Positions 8,787-22,700 of a stretch of DNA of 64,000 nucleotides are shown here, one piece after another. Every line of letters begins with the position of its first letter. Position 1 is the stretch's first letter. Position numbers and translations under genes: made by a program. The notes under the pieces are model-generated. The model worked only from the letters and a program-made list of their open reading frames with translations, was not told where the DNA came from and ran no database searches. The DNA is taken from contig OY987238.1 in the NCBI GenBank assembly GCA_963920705.1, forward strand, positions 14,068,183 to 14,132,182, in the 5' to 3' direction. The stretch is from Odiellus spinosus. Its lineage: Eukaryota > Arthropoda > Arachnida > Opiliones > Phalangiidae.

Positions 8787-11700
8787 GGGGGTGTATTTTT
8801 TACAGGGGGTGTATTTTTTACAGGGGGTGTATTTTTTACAGGGGGTGTATTTTTTACAGGGGGTGTTTTTTTTACAGGGGGTGTATTTTTTACAGGGGGT
8901 GTATTTTTTACAGGGGGTGTATTTTTTACAGGGGGTGTATTTTTTACAGGGGGTGTATTTTTTACAGGGGGTGTATTTTTTACAGGGGGTGTATTTTTTA
9001 CAGGGGGTGTATTTTTTACAGGGGGTGTATTTTTTACAGGGGGTGTATTTTTTACAGGGGGTGTATTTTTTACAGGGGGTGTATTTTTTACAGGGGGTGT
9101 ATTTTTTACAGGGGGTGTATTTTTTACAGGGGGTGTATTTTTTACAGGGGGTGTATTTTTTACAGGGGGTGTATTTTTTACAGGGGGTGTATTTTTTACA
9201 GGGGGTGTATTTTTTACAGGGGGTGTATTTTTTACAGGGGGTGTATTTTTTACAGGGGGTGTATTTTTTACAGGGGGTGTATTTTTTACAGGGGGTGTAT
9301 TTTTTACAGGGGGTGTATTTTTTACAGGGGGTGTATTTTTTACAGGGGGTGTATTTTTTACAGGGGGTGTATTTTTTACAGGGGGTGTATTTTTTACAGG
9401 GGGTGTATTTTTTACAGGGGGTGTATTTTTTACAGGGGGTGTATTTTTTACAGGGGGTGTATTTTTTACAGGGGGTGTATTTTTTACAGGGGGTGTATTT
9501 TTTACAGGGGGTGTATTTTTTACAGGGGGTGTATTTTTTACAGGGGGTGTATTTTTTACAGGGGGTGTATTTTTTACAGGGGGTGTATTTTTTACAGGGG
9601 GTGTATTTTTTACAGGGGGTGTATTTTTTACAGGGGGTGTATTTTTTACAGGGGGTGTATTTTTTACAGGGGGTGTATTTTTTACAGGGGGTGTATTTTT
9701 TACAGGGGGTGTATTTTTTACAGGGGGTGTATTTTTTACAGGGGGTGTATTTTTTACAGGGGGTGTATTTTTTACAGGGGGTGTATTTTTTACAGGGGGT
9801 GTATTTTTTACAGGGGGTGTATTTTTTACAGGGGGTGTATTTTTTACAGGGGGTGTATTTTTTACAGGGGGTGTATTTTTTACAGGGGGTGTATTTTTTA
9901 CAGGGGGTGTATTTTTTACAGGGGGTGTATTTTTTACAGGGGGTGTATTTTTTACAGGGGGTGTATTTTTTACAGGGGGTGTATTTTTTACAGGGGGTGT
10001 ATTTTCCCAATCTCAATTTTCCCAATCTCAAGGGGGTGTATTTTTTACAGGGGGTGTATTTTTTACAATGGGTGTATTTTTTACAGGGGGTGTATTTTTT
10101 ACAGGGGGTGTATTTTTTACAGGGGGTGTATTTTCACAGGGGGTGTATTTTTACAGGGGGTGTATTTTCCCAATCTCAATTTTCCCAATCTCAATTTTCC
10201 CAATCTCAATTTTCCCAATCTCAATTTTCGCAATCTCAATTTTACAGGGGGTGTATTTTTTACAGGGGGTGTATTTTTACAGGGGGTGTATTTTTACAGG
10301 GGTGTATTTTTACAGGGGTGTATTTTTACAGGGGGTGTATTTTTTACAGGGGGTGTATTTTTTACAGGGGGTGTATTTTTTACAGGGGGTGTATTTTTTA
10401 CAGGGGGTGTATTTTTTACAGGGGGTGTATTTTTTACAGGGGGTGTATTTTTTACAGGGGGTGTATTTTTACAGGGGGTGGATTTTTTACAGGGGGTGTA
10501 TTTTTTACAGGGGGTGTATTTTTTACAGGGGGTGGATTTTTTACAGGGGGTGTATTTTTTACAGGGGGTGTATTTTTTACAGGGGGTGTATTTTTTACAG
10601 GGGGTGTATTTTTTACAGGGGGTGTATTTTTTACAGGGGGTGTATTTTTTACAGGGGGTGTATTTTTTACAGGGGGTGTTTTTTTTACAGGGGGTGTATT
10701 TTTTACAGGGGGTGTATTTTTTACAGGGGGTGTATTTTTTACAGGGGGTGTATTTTTTACAGGGGGTGTATTTTTTACAGGGGGTGTATTTTTTACAGGG
10801 GGTGTATTTTTTACAGGGGGTGTATTTTTTACAGGGGGTGTATTTTTTACAGGGGGTGTATTTTTTACAGGGGGTGTATTTTTTACAGGGGGTGTATTTT
10901 TTACAGGGGGTGTATTTTTTACAGGGGGTGTATTTTCCCAATCTCAATTTTCCCAATCTCAAGGGGGTGTATTTTTTACAGGGGGTGTATTTTTTACAAT
11001 GGGTGTATTTTTTACAGGGGGTGTATTTTTTACAGGGGGTGTATTTTTTACAGGGGGTGTATTTTCACAGGGGGTGTATTTTTACAGGGGGTGTATTTTC
11101 CCAATCTCAATTTTCCCAATCTCAATTTTCCCAATCTCAATTTTCCCAATCTCAATTTTCGCAATCTCAATTTTACAGGGGGTGTATTTTTTACAGGGGG
11201 TGTATTTTTACAGGGGGTGTATTTTTACAGGGGTGTATTTTTACAGGGGTGTATTTTTACAGGGGGTGTATTTTTTACAGGGGGTGTATTTTTTACAGGG
11301 GGTGTATTTTTTACAGGGGGTGTATTTTTTACAGGGGGTGTATTTTTTACAGGGGGTGTATTTTTTACAGGGGGTGTATTTTTTACAGGGGGTGTATTTT
11401 TACAGGGGGTGGATTTTTTACAGGGGGTGTATTTTTTACAGGGGGTGTATTTTTTACAGGGGGTGTATTTTTTACAGGGGGTGTATTTTTTACAGGGGGT
11501 GTATTTTTTACAGGGGGTGTATTTTTTACAGGGGGTGTATTTTTTACAGGGGGTGTATTTTTTACAGGGGGTGTATTTTTTACAGGGGGTGTATTTTTTA
11601 CAGGGGGTGTTTTTTTTACAGGGGGTGTATTTTTTACAGGGGGTGTATTTTTTACAGGGGGTGTATTTTTTACAGGGGGTGTATTTTTTACAGGGGGTGT

Positions 11701-14700
11701 ATTTTTTACAGGGGGTGTATTTTTTACAGGGGGTGTATTTTTTACAGGGGGTGTATTTTTTACAGGGGGTGTATTTTTTACAGGGGGTGTATTTTTTACA
11801 GGGGGTGTATTTTTTACAGGGGGTGTATTTTTACAGGGGGTGTATTATTTACAGGGGGTGTATTTTTACAGGGGGTGTATTTTCCCAATCTCAATTTTCC
11901 CAATCTCAATTTTCCCAATCTCAATTTTCCCAATCTCAAGGGGGTGTATTTTTTACAGGGGGTGTATTTTTTACAGGGGGTGTATTTTTTACAATGGGTG
12001 TATTTTTTACATGGGGTGTATTTTTTACAGGGGGTGTATTTTTTACAGGGGGTGTATTTTCACAGGGGGTGTATTTTTACAGGGGGTGTATTTTTTACAG
12101 GGGGTGTATTTTTTACAGGGGGTGTATTTTTTGCAGGGGGTGTATTTTTACAGGGGGTGTATTTTTTACAGGGGTGTATTTTTTACAGGGGGTGTATTTT
12201 TTACAGGGGGTGTATTTTTACAGGGGGTGTATTTTCCCAATCTCAATTTTCCCAATCTCAATTTTCCCAATCTCAATTTTCTCAATCTCAATTTTCCCAA
12301 TCTCAATTTTCCCAATCTCAATTTTCCCAATCTCAATTTTCCCAATCTCAATTTTCCCAATCTCAAGGGGGTGTATTTTTTACAGGGGGTGTATTTTTTA
12401 CAGGGGGGTGTATTTTTTACAGGGGGGTGTATTTTTTACAGGGGGTGTATTTTTTACAGGGGGTGTATTTTTTACAGGGGGTGTATTTTTTACAGGGGGT
12501 GTATTTTTTACAGGGGGTGTATTTTTTACAAGGGGTGTATTTTTACAGGGGGTGTATTTTTTACAGGGGGTGTATTTTTTACAGGGGGTGTATTTTTTAC
12601 AGGGGGTGTATTTTTTACAGGGGGTGTATTTTTTACAGGGAGTGTATTTTTTACAGGGGGTGTATTTTTTACAGGGGGTGTATTTTTTACAGGGGGTGTA
12701 TTTTTTACAGGGGGTGTATTTTTTACAGGGGGTGTATTTTTTACAGGGGGTGTATTTTTTACAATGGGTGTATTTTTTACAGGGGGTGTATTTTTTACAG
12801 GGGGTGTATTTTTTACAGGGGGTGTATTTTTACAGGGGGTGTATTTTCCCAATCTCAATTTTCCCAATCTCAATTTTCCCAATCTCAATTTTCCCAATCT
12901 CAATTTTCCTAATCTCAATTTTCCCAATCTCAAGGGGGTGTATTTTTTACAGGGGGGTGTATTTTTTACAGGGGGGTGTATTTTTTACAGGGGGTGTATT
13001 TTTTACAGGGGGTGTATTTTTTACAGGGGGTGTATTTTTACAGGGGGTGTATTTTTTACAGGGGGTGTATTTTTTACAGGGGGTGTATTTTTTACAGGGG
13101 GTGTATTTTTACAGGGGGTGTATTTTTACAGGGGGTGTATTTTTTACAGGGGGTGTATTTTTTACAGGGGGTATATTTTTACAGGGGGTGTATTTTTACA
13201 GGGGGTGTATTTTCCCAATCTCAATTTTCCCAATCTCAATTTTCCCAATCTCAATTTTCCCAATCTCAATTTTCCCAATCTCAATTTTCCCAATCTCAAT
13301 TTTCCCAATCTCAATTTTCCCAATCTCAATTTTCCCATTCTCAATTTTCCCAATCTCAATTTTCCCAATCTCAATTTTCCCAATCTCAATTTTACAGGGG
13401 GTGTATTTTTTACAGGGGGTGTATTTTTTACAGGGGGTGTATTTTTACAGGGGTGTATTTTTACAGGGGTGTATTTTTACAGGGGGTGTATTTTTTACAG
13501 GGGGTGTATTTTTTACAGGGGGTGTATTTTTTACAGGGGGTGTATTTTTTACAGGGGGTGTATTTTTTACAGGGGGTGTATTTTTTACAGGGGGTGTATT
13601 TTTTACAGGGGGTGTATTTTTTACAGGGGGTGTATTTTTACAGGGGGTGTATTTTTTACAGGGGGTGTATTTTTTACAGGGGGTGTATTTTTTACAGGGG
13701 GTGTATTTTTTACAGGGGGTGTATTTTTTACAGGGGGTGTATTTTTTACAGGGGGTGTATTTTTTACAGGGGGTGTATTTTTTACAGGGGGTGTATTTTT
13801 TACAGGGGGTGTATTTTTTACAGGGGGTGTTTTTTTTACAGGGGGTGTATTTTTTACAGGGGGTGTATTTTTTACAGGGGGTGTATTTTTTACAGGGGGT
13901 GTATTTTTTACAGGGGGTGTATTTTTTACAGGGGGTGTATTTTTTACAGGGGGTGTATTTTCCCAATCTCAATTTTCCCAATCTCAATTTTCCCAATCTC
14001 AATTTTCCCAATCTCAATTTTCCCAATCTCAATTTTCCCAATCTCAAGGGGGTGTATTTTTTACAGGGGGTGTATTTTTTACAATGGGTGTATTTTTTAC
14101 AGGGGGTGTATTTTTTACAGGGGGTGTATTTTTTACAGGGGGTGTATTTTCACAGGGGGTGTATTTTTACAGGGGGTGTATTTTTTACAGGGGGTGTATT
14201 TTTTACAGGGGGTGTATTTTTTGCAGGGGGTGTATTTTTACAGGGGGTGTATTTTTTACAGGGGTGTATTTTTTACAGGGGGTGTATTTTTTACAGGGGG
14301 TGTATTTTTACAGGGGGTGTATTTTTACAGGGGGTGTATTTTCCCAATCTCAATTTTCCCAATCTCAATTTTCCCAATCTCAATTTTCTCAATCTCAATT
14401 TTCCCAATCTCAATTTTCCCAATCTCAATTTTCCCAATCTCAATTTTCCCAATCTCAATTTTCCCAATCTCAATTTTCCCAATCTCAAGGGGGTGTATTT
14501 TTTACAGGGGGTGTATTTTTTACAGGGGGGGTGTATTTTTTACAGGGGGGTGTATTTTTTACAGGGGGTGTATTTTTTACAGGGGGTGTATTTTTTACAG
14601 GGGGTGTATTTTTTACAGGGGGTGTATTTTTTACAGGGGGTGTATTTTTTACAAGGGGTGTATTTTTACAGGGGGTGTATTTTTTACAGGGGGTGTATTT

Positions 14701-17128
14701 TTTACAGGGGGTGTATTTTTTACAGGGGGTGTATTTTTTACAGGGGGTGTATTTTTTACAGGGAGTGTATTTTTTACAGGGGGTGTATTTTTTACAGGGG
14801 GTGTATTTTTTACAGGGGGTGTATTTTTTACAGGGGGTGTATTTTTTACAGGGGGTGTATTTTTTACAGGGGGTGTATTTTTACAGGGGGTGTATTTTTT
14901 ACAGGGGGTGTATTTTTTACAGGGGGTGTATTTTTTACAGGGGGTGTATTTTTACAGGGGGTGTATTTTCCCAATCTCAATTTTCCCAATCTCAATTTTC
15001 CCAATCTCAATTTTCCCAATCTCAATTTTCCTAATCTCAATTTTCCCAATCTCAAGGGGGTGTATTTTTTACAGGGGGTGTATTTTTTACAGGGGGTGTA
15101 TTTTTTACAGGGGGTGTATTTTTACAGGGGGTGTATTTTTTACAGGGGGTGTATTTTTTACAGGGGGTGTATTTTTTACAGGGGGTGTATTTTTACAGGG
15201 GGTGTATTTTTACAGGGGGTGTATTTTTTACAGGGGGTGTATTTTTTACAGGGGGTGTATTTTTACAGGGGGTGTATTTTTACAGGGGGTGTATTTTCCC
15301 AATCTCAATTTTCCCAATCTCAATTTTCCCAATCTCAATTTTCCCAATCTCAATTTTCCCAATCTCAATTTTCCCAATCTCAATTTTCCCAATCTCAATT
15401 TTCCCAATCTCAATTTTCCCATTCTCAATTTTCCCAATCTCAATTTTCCCAATCTCAATTTTCCCAATCTCAATTTTCCCAATCTCAATTTTACAGGGGG
15501 TGTATTTTTTACAGGGGGTGTATTTTTTACAGGGGGTGTATTTTTACAGGGGTGTATTTTTACAGGGGTGTATTTTTACAGGGGTGTATTTTTTACAGGG
15601 GGTGTATTTTTTACAGGGGGTGTATTTTTTACAGGGGGTGTATTTTTTACAAGGGGTGTATTTTTTACAGGGGGTGCATTTTTTACAGGGGGTGTATTTT
15701 TTACAGGGGGTGTATTTTTTACAGGGGGTGTATTTTTTACAGGGAGTGTATTTTTTACAGGGGTGTACTTTTTACAGGGGGTGTATTTTTTACAGGGGGT
15801 GTATTTTTTACAGGGGGTGCATTTTTTACAGGGGGTGTATTTTTTACAGGGGGTGTATTTTTTACAGGGGGTGTATTTTTTACAGGGAGTGTATTTTTTA
15901 CAGGGGTGTACTTTTTACAGGGGGTGTATTTTTTACAGGGGGTGTATTTTTTACAGGGGGTGCATTTTTTACAGGGGGTGTATTTTTTACAGGGGGTGTA
16001 TTTTTTACAGGGGGTGTATTTTTACAGGGAGTGTATTTTTTACAGGGGTGTACTTTTTACAGGGGGTGTATTTTTTACAGGGGGTGTATTTTTTACAGGG
16101 GGTGTATTTTTTACAGGGGGTGTATTTTTTACAGGGGGTGTATTTTTACAGGGGGTGTATTTTTACAGGGGGTGTATTTTTTACAGGGGGTGTATTTTTA
16201 CAGGGGGTGTATTTTTACAGGGGGTGTATTTTTACAGGGGGTGTATTTTTACAGGGGGTGTATTTTCCCAATCTCAATTTTCCCAATCTCAATTTTCCCA
16301 ATCTCAATTTTCCCAATCTCAATTTTCCCAATCTCAATTTTCCCAATCTCAATTTTCCCAATCTCAATTTTCCCAATCTCAATTTTCCCAATCTCAATTT
16401 TCCCAATCTCAATTTTCCCAATCTCAATTTTCCCAATCTCAATTTTCCCAATCTCAATTTTCCCAATCTCAATTTTCCCAATCTCAATTTTCCCAATCTC
16501 AATTTTCCCAATCTCAATTTTCCCAATCTCAATTTTCCCAATCTCAATTTTCCCAATCTCAATTTTACAGGGGGTGTATTTTTACAGGGGGTGTATTTTT
16601 TAAGGGGGTGTATTTTTTACAGGGGGTGTATTTTTTACAGGGGGTGTATTTTTACAGGGGATTTATTTTTACAGGGGGTGTATTTTTTACAGGGGGTGTA
16701 TTTTTTACAGGGGGGTGTATTTTTACAGGGGGTGTATTTTTACAGGGGGTGCATTTTTACAGGGGGTGTATTTTTACAGGGGGTGTATTTTTACAGGGGG
16801 TGTATTTTTACAGGGGGTGTATTTTTACAGGGGGTGTATTTTTACAGGGGGTGTATTTTTTACAGGGGGTGTATTTTTTACAGGGGGTGTATTTTTTACA
16901 GGGGGTGTATTTTTTACAGGGGGTGTTTTTTTACAGGGGGTGTATTTTTACAGGGGGTGTATTTTTTCAGGGGGTGTATTTTTACAGGGGGTGTATTTTT
17001 TACAGGGGGTGTATTTTTTACAGGGGGTGTATTTTTTACAGGGGGTGTATTTTTATAGGGGGTGTATTTTTACTGGGGGTGGATTTTTTACAGGGGGTGT
17101 ATTTTTACAGGGGGTGTATTTTTTTATT
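8787..17128 (+). repeat. Left arm of minisatellite complex: 18-bp unit, + orientation
   Basis: The unit is GGGGGTGTATTTTTTACA (18 bp), with a common 17-bp form lacking one T. From 8787 to about 10004 it is almost uninterrupted (about 67 units, very few changes). Further on, runs of 2 to 20 copies of a 15-bp unit, CCCAATCTCAATTTT, alternate with runs of the 18-bp unit. Rare variants (ACAATGGG, GTGTTTTTTT, GGGGTGGATTTT) recur at fixed places and define larger blocks. No host gene lies inside; the long open frames are by-products of a repeat without stops. Confidence 0.98.
10031..15055 (+). repeat. Higher-order repeat blocks in the left arm
   Basis: The junction from a 15-bp run back into 18-bp units (CTCAAGGGGGTG) recurs at about 10031, 10962, 11940, 12366, 12932, 14047, 14488 and 15055. 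The first two are 931 bp apart with the same internal order: ACAATGGG variant, TTTTCACAGG variant, five 15-bp copies, two short ACAGGGGTG units, then a long 18-bp run. Later blocks are shuffled or shortened. The large blocks have been duplicated as a whole. Confidence 0.85.
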
Positions 17129-19550
17129 TTAACATTGCCCATGCTAAATTCTCATAGGAATAACGCTACCATAGGTTTAACATTACCCATGCTAAATTCT
17201 CATAGGAATAACGCTACCATTGGATTAACATTACCCATGCTAAATTCTCATAGGAATAACGCTACCATTGGATTAACATTACCCATGCTAAAATCTCATA
17301 GGAATAACGCTATCATAGGTTTAACATTACCAATGCTAAATTCTCATAGGAATAACGCTACCATTGGATTAACATTACCCATGCTAAATTCTCATAGGAA
17401 TAACTCTATCATACGTTTAACATTGCCCATGCTAAATTCTCATAGGAATAACGCTACCATAGGATTAACATTACCCATGCTAAAATCTCATAGGAATAAC
17501 GCTACCATAGGTTTAACATTACCCATGCTAAATTCTCATAGGAATAACGCTACCATAGGATTAACATTACCCATGCTAAAATCTCATAGGAATAACGCTA
17601 CCATAGGTTTAACATTGCCCATGCTAAATTCTCATAGGAATAACGCTACCATTGGATTAACATTACCCATGCTAAAATCTCATAGGAATAACGCTATCAT
17701 AGGTTTAACATTACCAATGCTAAATTCTCATAGGAATAACGCTACCATTGGATTAACATTACCCATGCTAAATTCTCATAGGAATAACTCTATCATACGT
17801 TTAACATTGCCCATGCTAAATTCTCATAGGAATAACGCTACCATAGGATTAACATTACCCATGCTAAAATCTCATAGGAATAACGCTACCATAGGTTTAA
17901 CATTACCCATGCTAAATTCTCATAGGAATAACGCTACCATTGGATTAACATTACCCATGCTAAATTCTCATAGGAATAACGCTACCATTGGATTAACATT
18001 ACCCATGCTAAAATCTCATAGGAATAACGCTATCATAGGTTTAACATTACCAATGCTAAATTCTCATAGGAATAACGCTACCATTGGATTAACATTACCC
18101 ATGCTAAATTCTCATAGGAATAACTCTATCATACGTTTAACATTGCCCATGCTAAATTCTCATAGGAATAACGCTACCATAGGATTAACATTACCCATGC
18201 TAAAATCTCATAGGAATAACGCTACCATAGGTTTAACATTACCCATGCTAAATTCTCATAGGAATAACGCTACCATAGGATTAACATTACCCATGCTAAA
18301 ATCTCATAGGAATAACGCTACCATAGGTTTAACATTGCCCATGCTAAATTCTCATAGGAATAACGCTACCATTGGATTAACATTACCCATGCTAAAATCT
18401 CATAGGAATAACGCTATCATAGGTTTAACATTACCAATGCTAAATTCTCATAGGAATAACGCTACCATTGGATTAACATTACCCATGCTAAATTCTCATA
18501 GGAATAACTCTATCATACGTTTAACATTGCCCATGCTAAATTCTCATAGGAATAACGCTACCATAGGATTAACATTACCCATGCTAAAATCTCATAGGAA
18601 TAACGCTACCATAGGTTTAACATTACCCATGCTAAATTCTCATAGGAATAACGCTACCATTGGATTAACATTACCCATGCTAAATTCTCATAGGAATAAC
18701 GCTACCTTTGGATTAACATTACCCATGCTAAAATCTCATAGGAATAACGATACCATTGGATTAACATTACCCATGTTAAATTCTCATAGGAATAACGCTA
18801 TCATACGTTTAACATTGCCCATGCTAAATTCTCATAGGAATAACGCTACCATAGGATTAACATTACCCATGCTAAAATCTCATAGGAATAACGCTATCAT
18901 AGGTTTAACATTACCAATGCTAAATTCTCATAGGAATAACGCTACCATTGGATTAACATTACCCATGCTAAATTCTCATAGGAATAACTCTATCATACGT
19001 TTAACATTGCCCATGCTAAATTCTCATAGGAATAACGCTACCATAGGATTAACATTACCCATGCTAAAATCTCATAGGAATAACGCTACCATAGGTTTAA
19101 CATTACCCATGCTAAATTCTCATAGGAATAACGCTACCATTGGATTAACATTACCCATGCTAAATTCTCATAGGAATAACGCTACCATTGGATTAACATT
19201 ACCCATGCTAAAATCTCATAGGAATAACGCTATCATAGGTTTAACATTACCAATGCTAAATTCTCATAGGAATAACGCTACCATTGGATTAACATTACCC
19301 ATGCTAAATTCTCATAGGAATAACTCTATCATACGTTTAACATTGCCCATGCTAAATTCTCATAGGAATAACGCTACCATAGGATTAACATTACCCATGC
19401 TAAAATCTCATAGGAATAACGCTACCATAGGTTTAACATTACCCATGCTAAATTCTCATAGGAATAACGCTATCATAGGATTAACATTACCCATGCTAAA
19501 TTCTCATTGGAATAACGCTATCATAGGGTTAACATTACCATGTTAACTTC
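17129..19550 (+). repeat. 48-bp tandem array, about 50 units
   Basis: Each unit starts TTAACATTACCCATGCTAAA and continues TTCTCATAGGAATAACGCTA then CCATAGGA or CCATTGGA. About 50 units sit directly against the 18-bp array at 17128. A marked variant (AACTCTATCATACG) recurs at 17401, 17785, 18121, 18505, 18985 and 19321. Several of these are 720 bp apart, so a 15-unit higher-order repeat has been copied. The unit is divisible by three and free of stops in one frame. Confidence 0.97.
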
Positions 19551-19734
19551 TCATAAGAAAAATTCTACCATAGGAGGTTTTTGTAGCTGATATAACTCCC
19601 AAAGTTATTAAGGGGCCAATCATATGCCTAGTTGAATCCTTGGTCCAATCATATGTTTGGTCGGAATTGTGGACAGTCGGAATTGCGAACAGTCGGAATT
19701 ACGGCCATAATAAATAATTCTTAATTATTAAAAT
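19551..19734. other. Non-repetitive spacer between the arrays
   Basis: About 180 bp separate the 48-bp array from the right arm. It contains two near-copies of CCAATCATATG (19616, 19646) and three of GTCGGAATTG-type sequence (about 19660-19697), but no long array. It is the only single-copy-looking DNA between the oppositely oriented arms. Confidence 0.6.
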
Positions 19735-22700
19735 ACACCCCCTGTAAAAATACACCCCCTGTAAAAATACACCCCCTGTAAAAATACACCCCATGTAAAA
19801 ATACACCCCCTGTAAAAATACACCCCCTGTAAAAATACACCCCCTGTAAAAATACACCCTATGTAAAAATACACCCCCTGTAAAAATACACCCCCTGTAA
19901 AAATACACCCCCTGTAAAAAATACACCCCCTGTAAAAAATACACCCCCTGTAAAAAATACACCCCCTGTAAAAAATACACCCCCTGTAAAAAATACACCC
20001 CCTGTAAAATTGAGATTGGGAAAATTGAGATTGGGAAAATTGAGATTGGGAAAATACACCCCCTGTAAAAATACTCCCCCTGTAAAAATACTCCCCCTGT
20101 AAAAATACACCCCCTGTAAAAATACACCCCCTGTAAAAATACACCCCCTGTAAAAATACACCCCTGTAAAAATACACCCCTTGTAAAAATACACCCCATG
20201 TAAAAATACACCCCATGTAAAAATACACCCCCTGTAAAAATACACCCCCTGTAAAAATACACCCCCTGTAAAAATACACCCCCTGTAAAAATACACCCCC
20301 TGTAAAAAATACACCCCCTGTAAAAATACACCCCTTGTAAAAATACACCCCCTGTAAAAATACACCCCCTGTAAAAATACACCCCCTGTAAAAATACACC
20401 CCCTGTAAAAATACACCCCCTGTAAAAAATACACCCCCTGTAAAAAATACACCCCCTGTAAAAATACACCCCCTGTAAAAAATACACCTCCTGTAAAAAA
20501 TACACCCCCTGTAAAAAATACACCCCCTGTAAAAAATACACCCCCTGTAAAAATACACCCCCTGTAAAATTGAGATTGGGAAAATTGAGATTGGGAAAAT
20601 TGAGATTGGGAAAATTGAGATTGGGAAAATACACCCCCTGTAAAAATACTCCCCCTGTAAAAATACACCCCCTGTAAAAATACACCCCCTGTAAAAATAC
20701 ACCCCCTGTAAAAAATACACCCCCTGTAAAAAATACACCCCCTGTAAAAAATACACCCCCTGTAAAAAATACACCCCCTGTAAAAAATACACCCCCTGTA
20801 AAAAATACACCCCCTGTAAAAAATACACCCCCTGTAAAAAATACACCCCCTGTAAAAAATACACCCCCTGTAAAAATACACCCCCTGTAAAATTGAGATT
20901 GGGAAAATTGAGATTAGGAAAATTGAGATTGGGAAAATTGAGATTGGGAAAATACACCCCCTGTAAAAATACTCCCCCTGTAAAAATACACCCCCTGTAA
21001 AAAATACACCCCCTGTAAAAAATACACCCCCTGTAAAAATACACCCCCTGTAAAAAATACACCCCTGTAAAAAATACACCCCCTGTAAAAAATACACCCC
21101 CTGTAAAAAATACACCCCCTGTAAAATTGAGATTGGGAAAATTGAGATTGGGAAAATTGAGATTGGGAAAATTGAGATTGGGAAAATTGAGATTGGGAAA
21201 ATTGAGATTGGGAAAATTGAGATTGGGAAAATTGAGATTGGGAAAATACACCCCCTGTAAAAAATACACCCCCTGTAAAAATACACCCCCTGTAAAAAAT
21301 ACACCCCCTGTAAAAAATACACCCCCTGTAAAAAATACACCCCCTGTAAAAAATACACCCCCTGTAAAAATACACCCCCTGTAAAAAAATACACCCCCTG
21401 TAAAAAATACACCCCCTGTAAAAAATACACCCCCTGTAAAAAATACACCCCCTGTAAAAAATACACCCCCTGAAAAAAATACACCCCCTGTAAAAAATAC
21501 ACCCCATGTAAAAAAATACACCCCCTGTAAAATTGAGATTGGGAAAATTGAGATTGGGAAAATTGAGATTGGGAAAATTGAGATTGGGAAAATTGAGATT
21601 GGGAAAATTGAGATTGGGAAAATTGAGATTGGGAAAATTGAGATTGGAAAAATACACCCCCTGTAAAAAATACACCCTCTGTAAAAAATACACCCCCTGT
21701 AAAAAATACACCCCCTGTAAAAAATACACCCCCTGTAAAAATACACCCCCTGTAAAATTGAGATTGGGAAAATTGAGATTGGGAAAATTGAGATTGGGAA
21801 AATTGAGATTGGGAAAATTGTGATTGGGAAAATTGAGATTGGGAAAATTGAGATTGGGAAAATTGAGATTGGGAAAATACACCCCCTGTAAAAAATACAC
21901 CCCCTGTAAAAAATACACCCCCTGTAAAAAATACACCCCCTGTAAAAAATACACCCCCTGAAAAAAATACACCCCCTGTAAAAAATACACCCCCTGTAAA
22001 AAATAAACCCCCTGTAAAAAATACACCCCCTGTAAAAATACACCCCCTGTAAAATTGAGATTGGGAAAATTGAGATTGGGAAAATACACCCCCTGTAAAA
22101 ATACTCCCCCTGTAAAAATACACCCCCTGTAAGAATACACCCCCAGTAAAAATACACCCCCTGTAAAAATACACCCCCTGTAAAAATACACCCCCTGTAA
22201 AAAATACACCCCCTGTAAAAATACACCCCTTGTAAAAATACACCCCCTGTAAAAATACACCCCCTGTAAAAATACACCCCCTGTAAAAATACACCCCCTG
22301 TAAAAATACACCCCCTGTAAAAAATACACCCCCTGTAAAAAATACACCCCCTGTAAAAAATACACCCCCTGTAAAAAATACACCCCCTGTAAAAAATACA
22401 CCCCCTGTAAAAAATACACCCCCTGTAAAAAATACCCCCTCTGTAAAAATACACCCCCTGTAAAATTGAGATTGGGAAAATTGAGATTGGGAAAATTGAG
22501 ATTGGGAAAATTGAGATTGGGAAAATACACCCCCTGTAAAAATACTCCCCCTGTAAAAATACACCCCCTGTAAAAATACACCCCCTGTAAAAAATACACC
22601 CCCTGTAAAAAATACACCCCCTGTAAAAAATACACCTCCTGTAAAAAATACACCCCCTGTAAAAAATACACCCCTTGTAAAAATACACCCCCTGTAAAAA

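Noticed and set aside
8791-17132. Very long open frames (over 1300 and 2300 codons) on the + strand
   Set aside because: They are only the stop-free 18-, 17- and 15-bp units read in different frames, with no unique sequence or splice signals. They are repeats, not genes.
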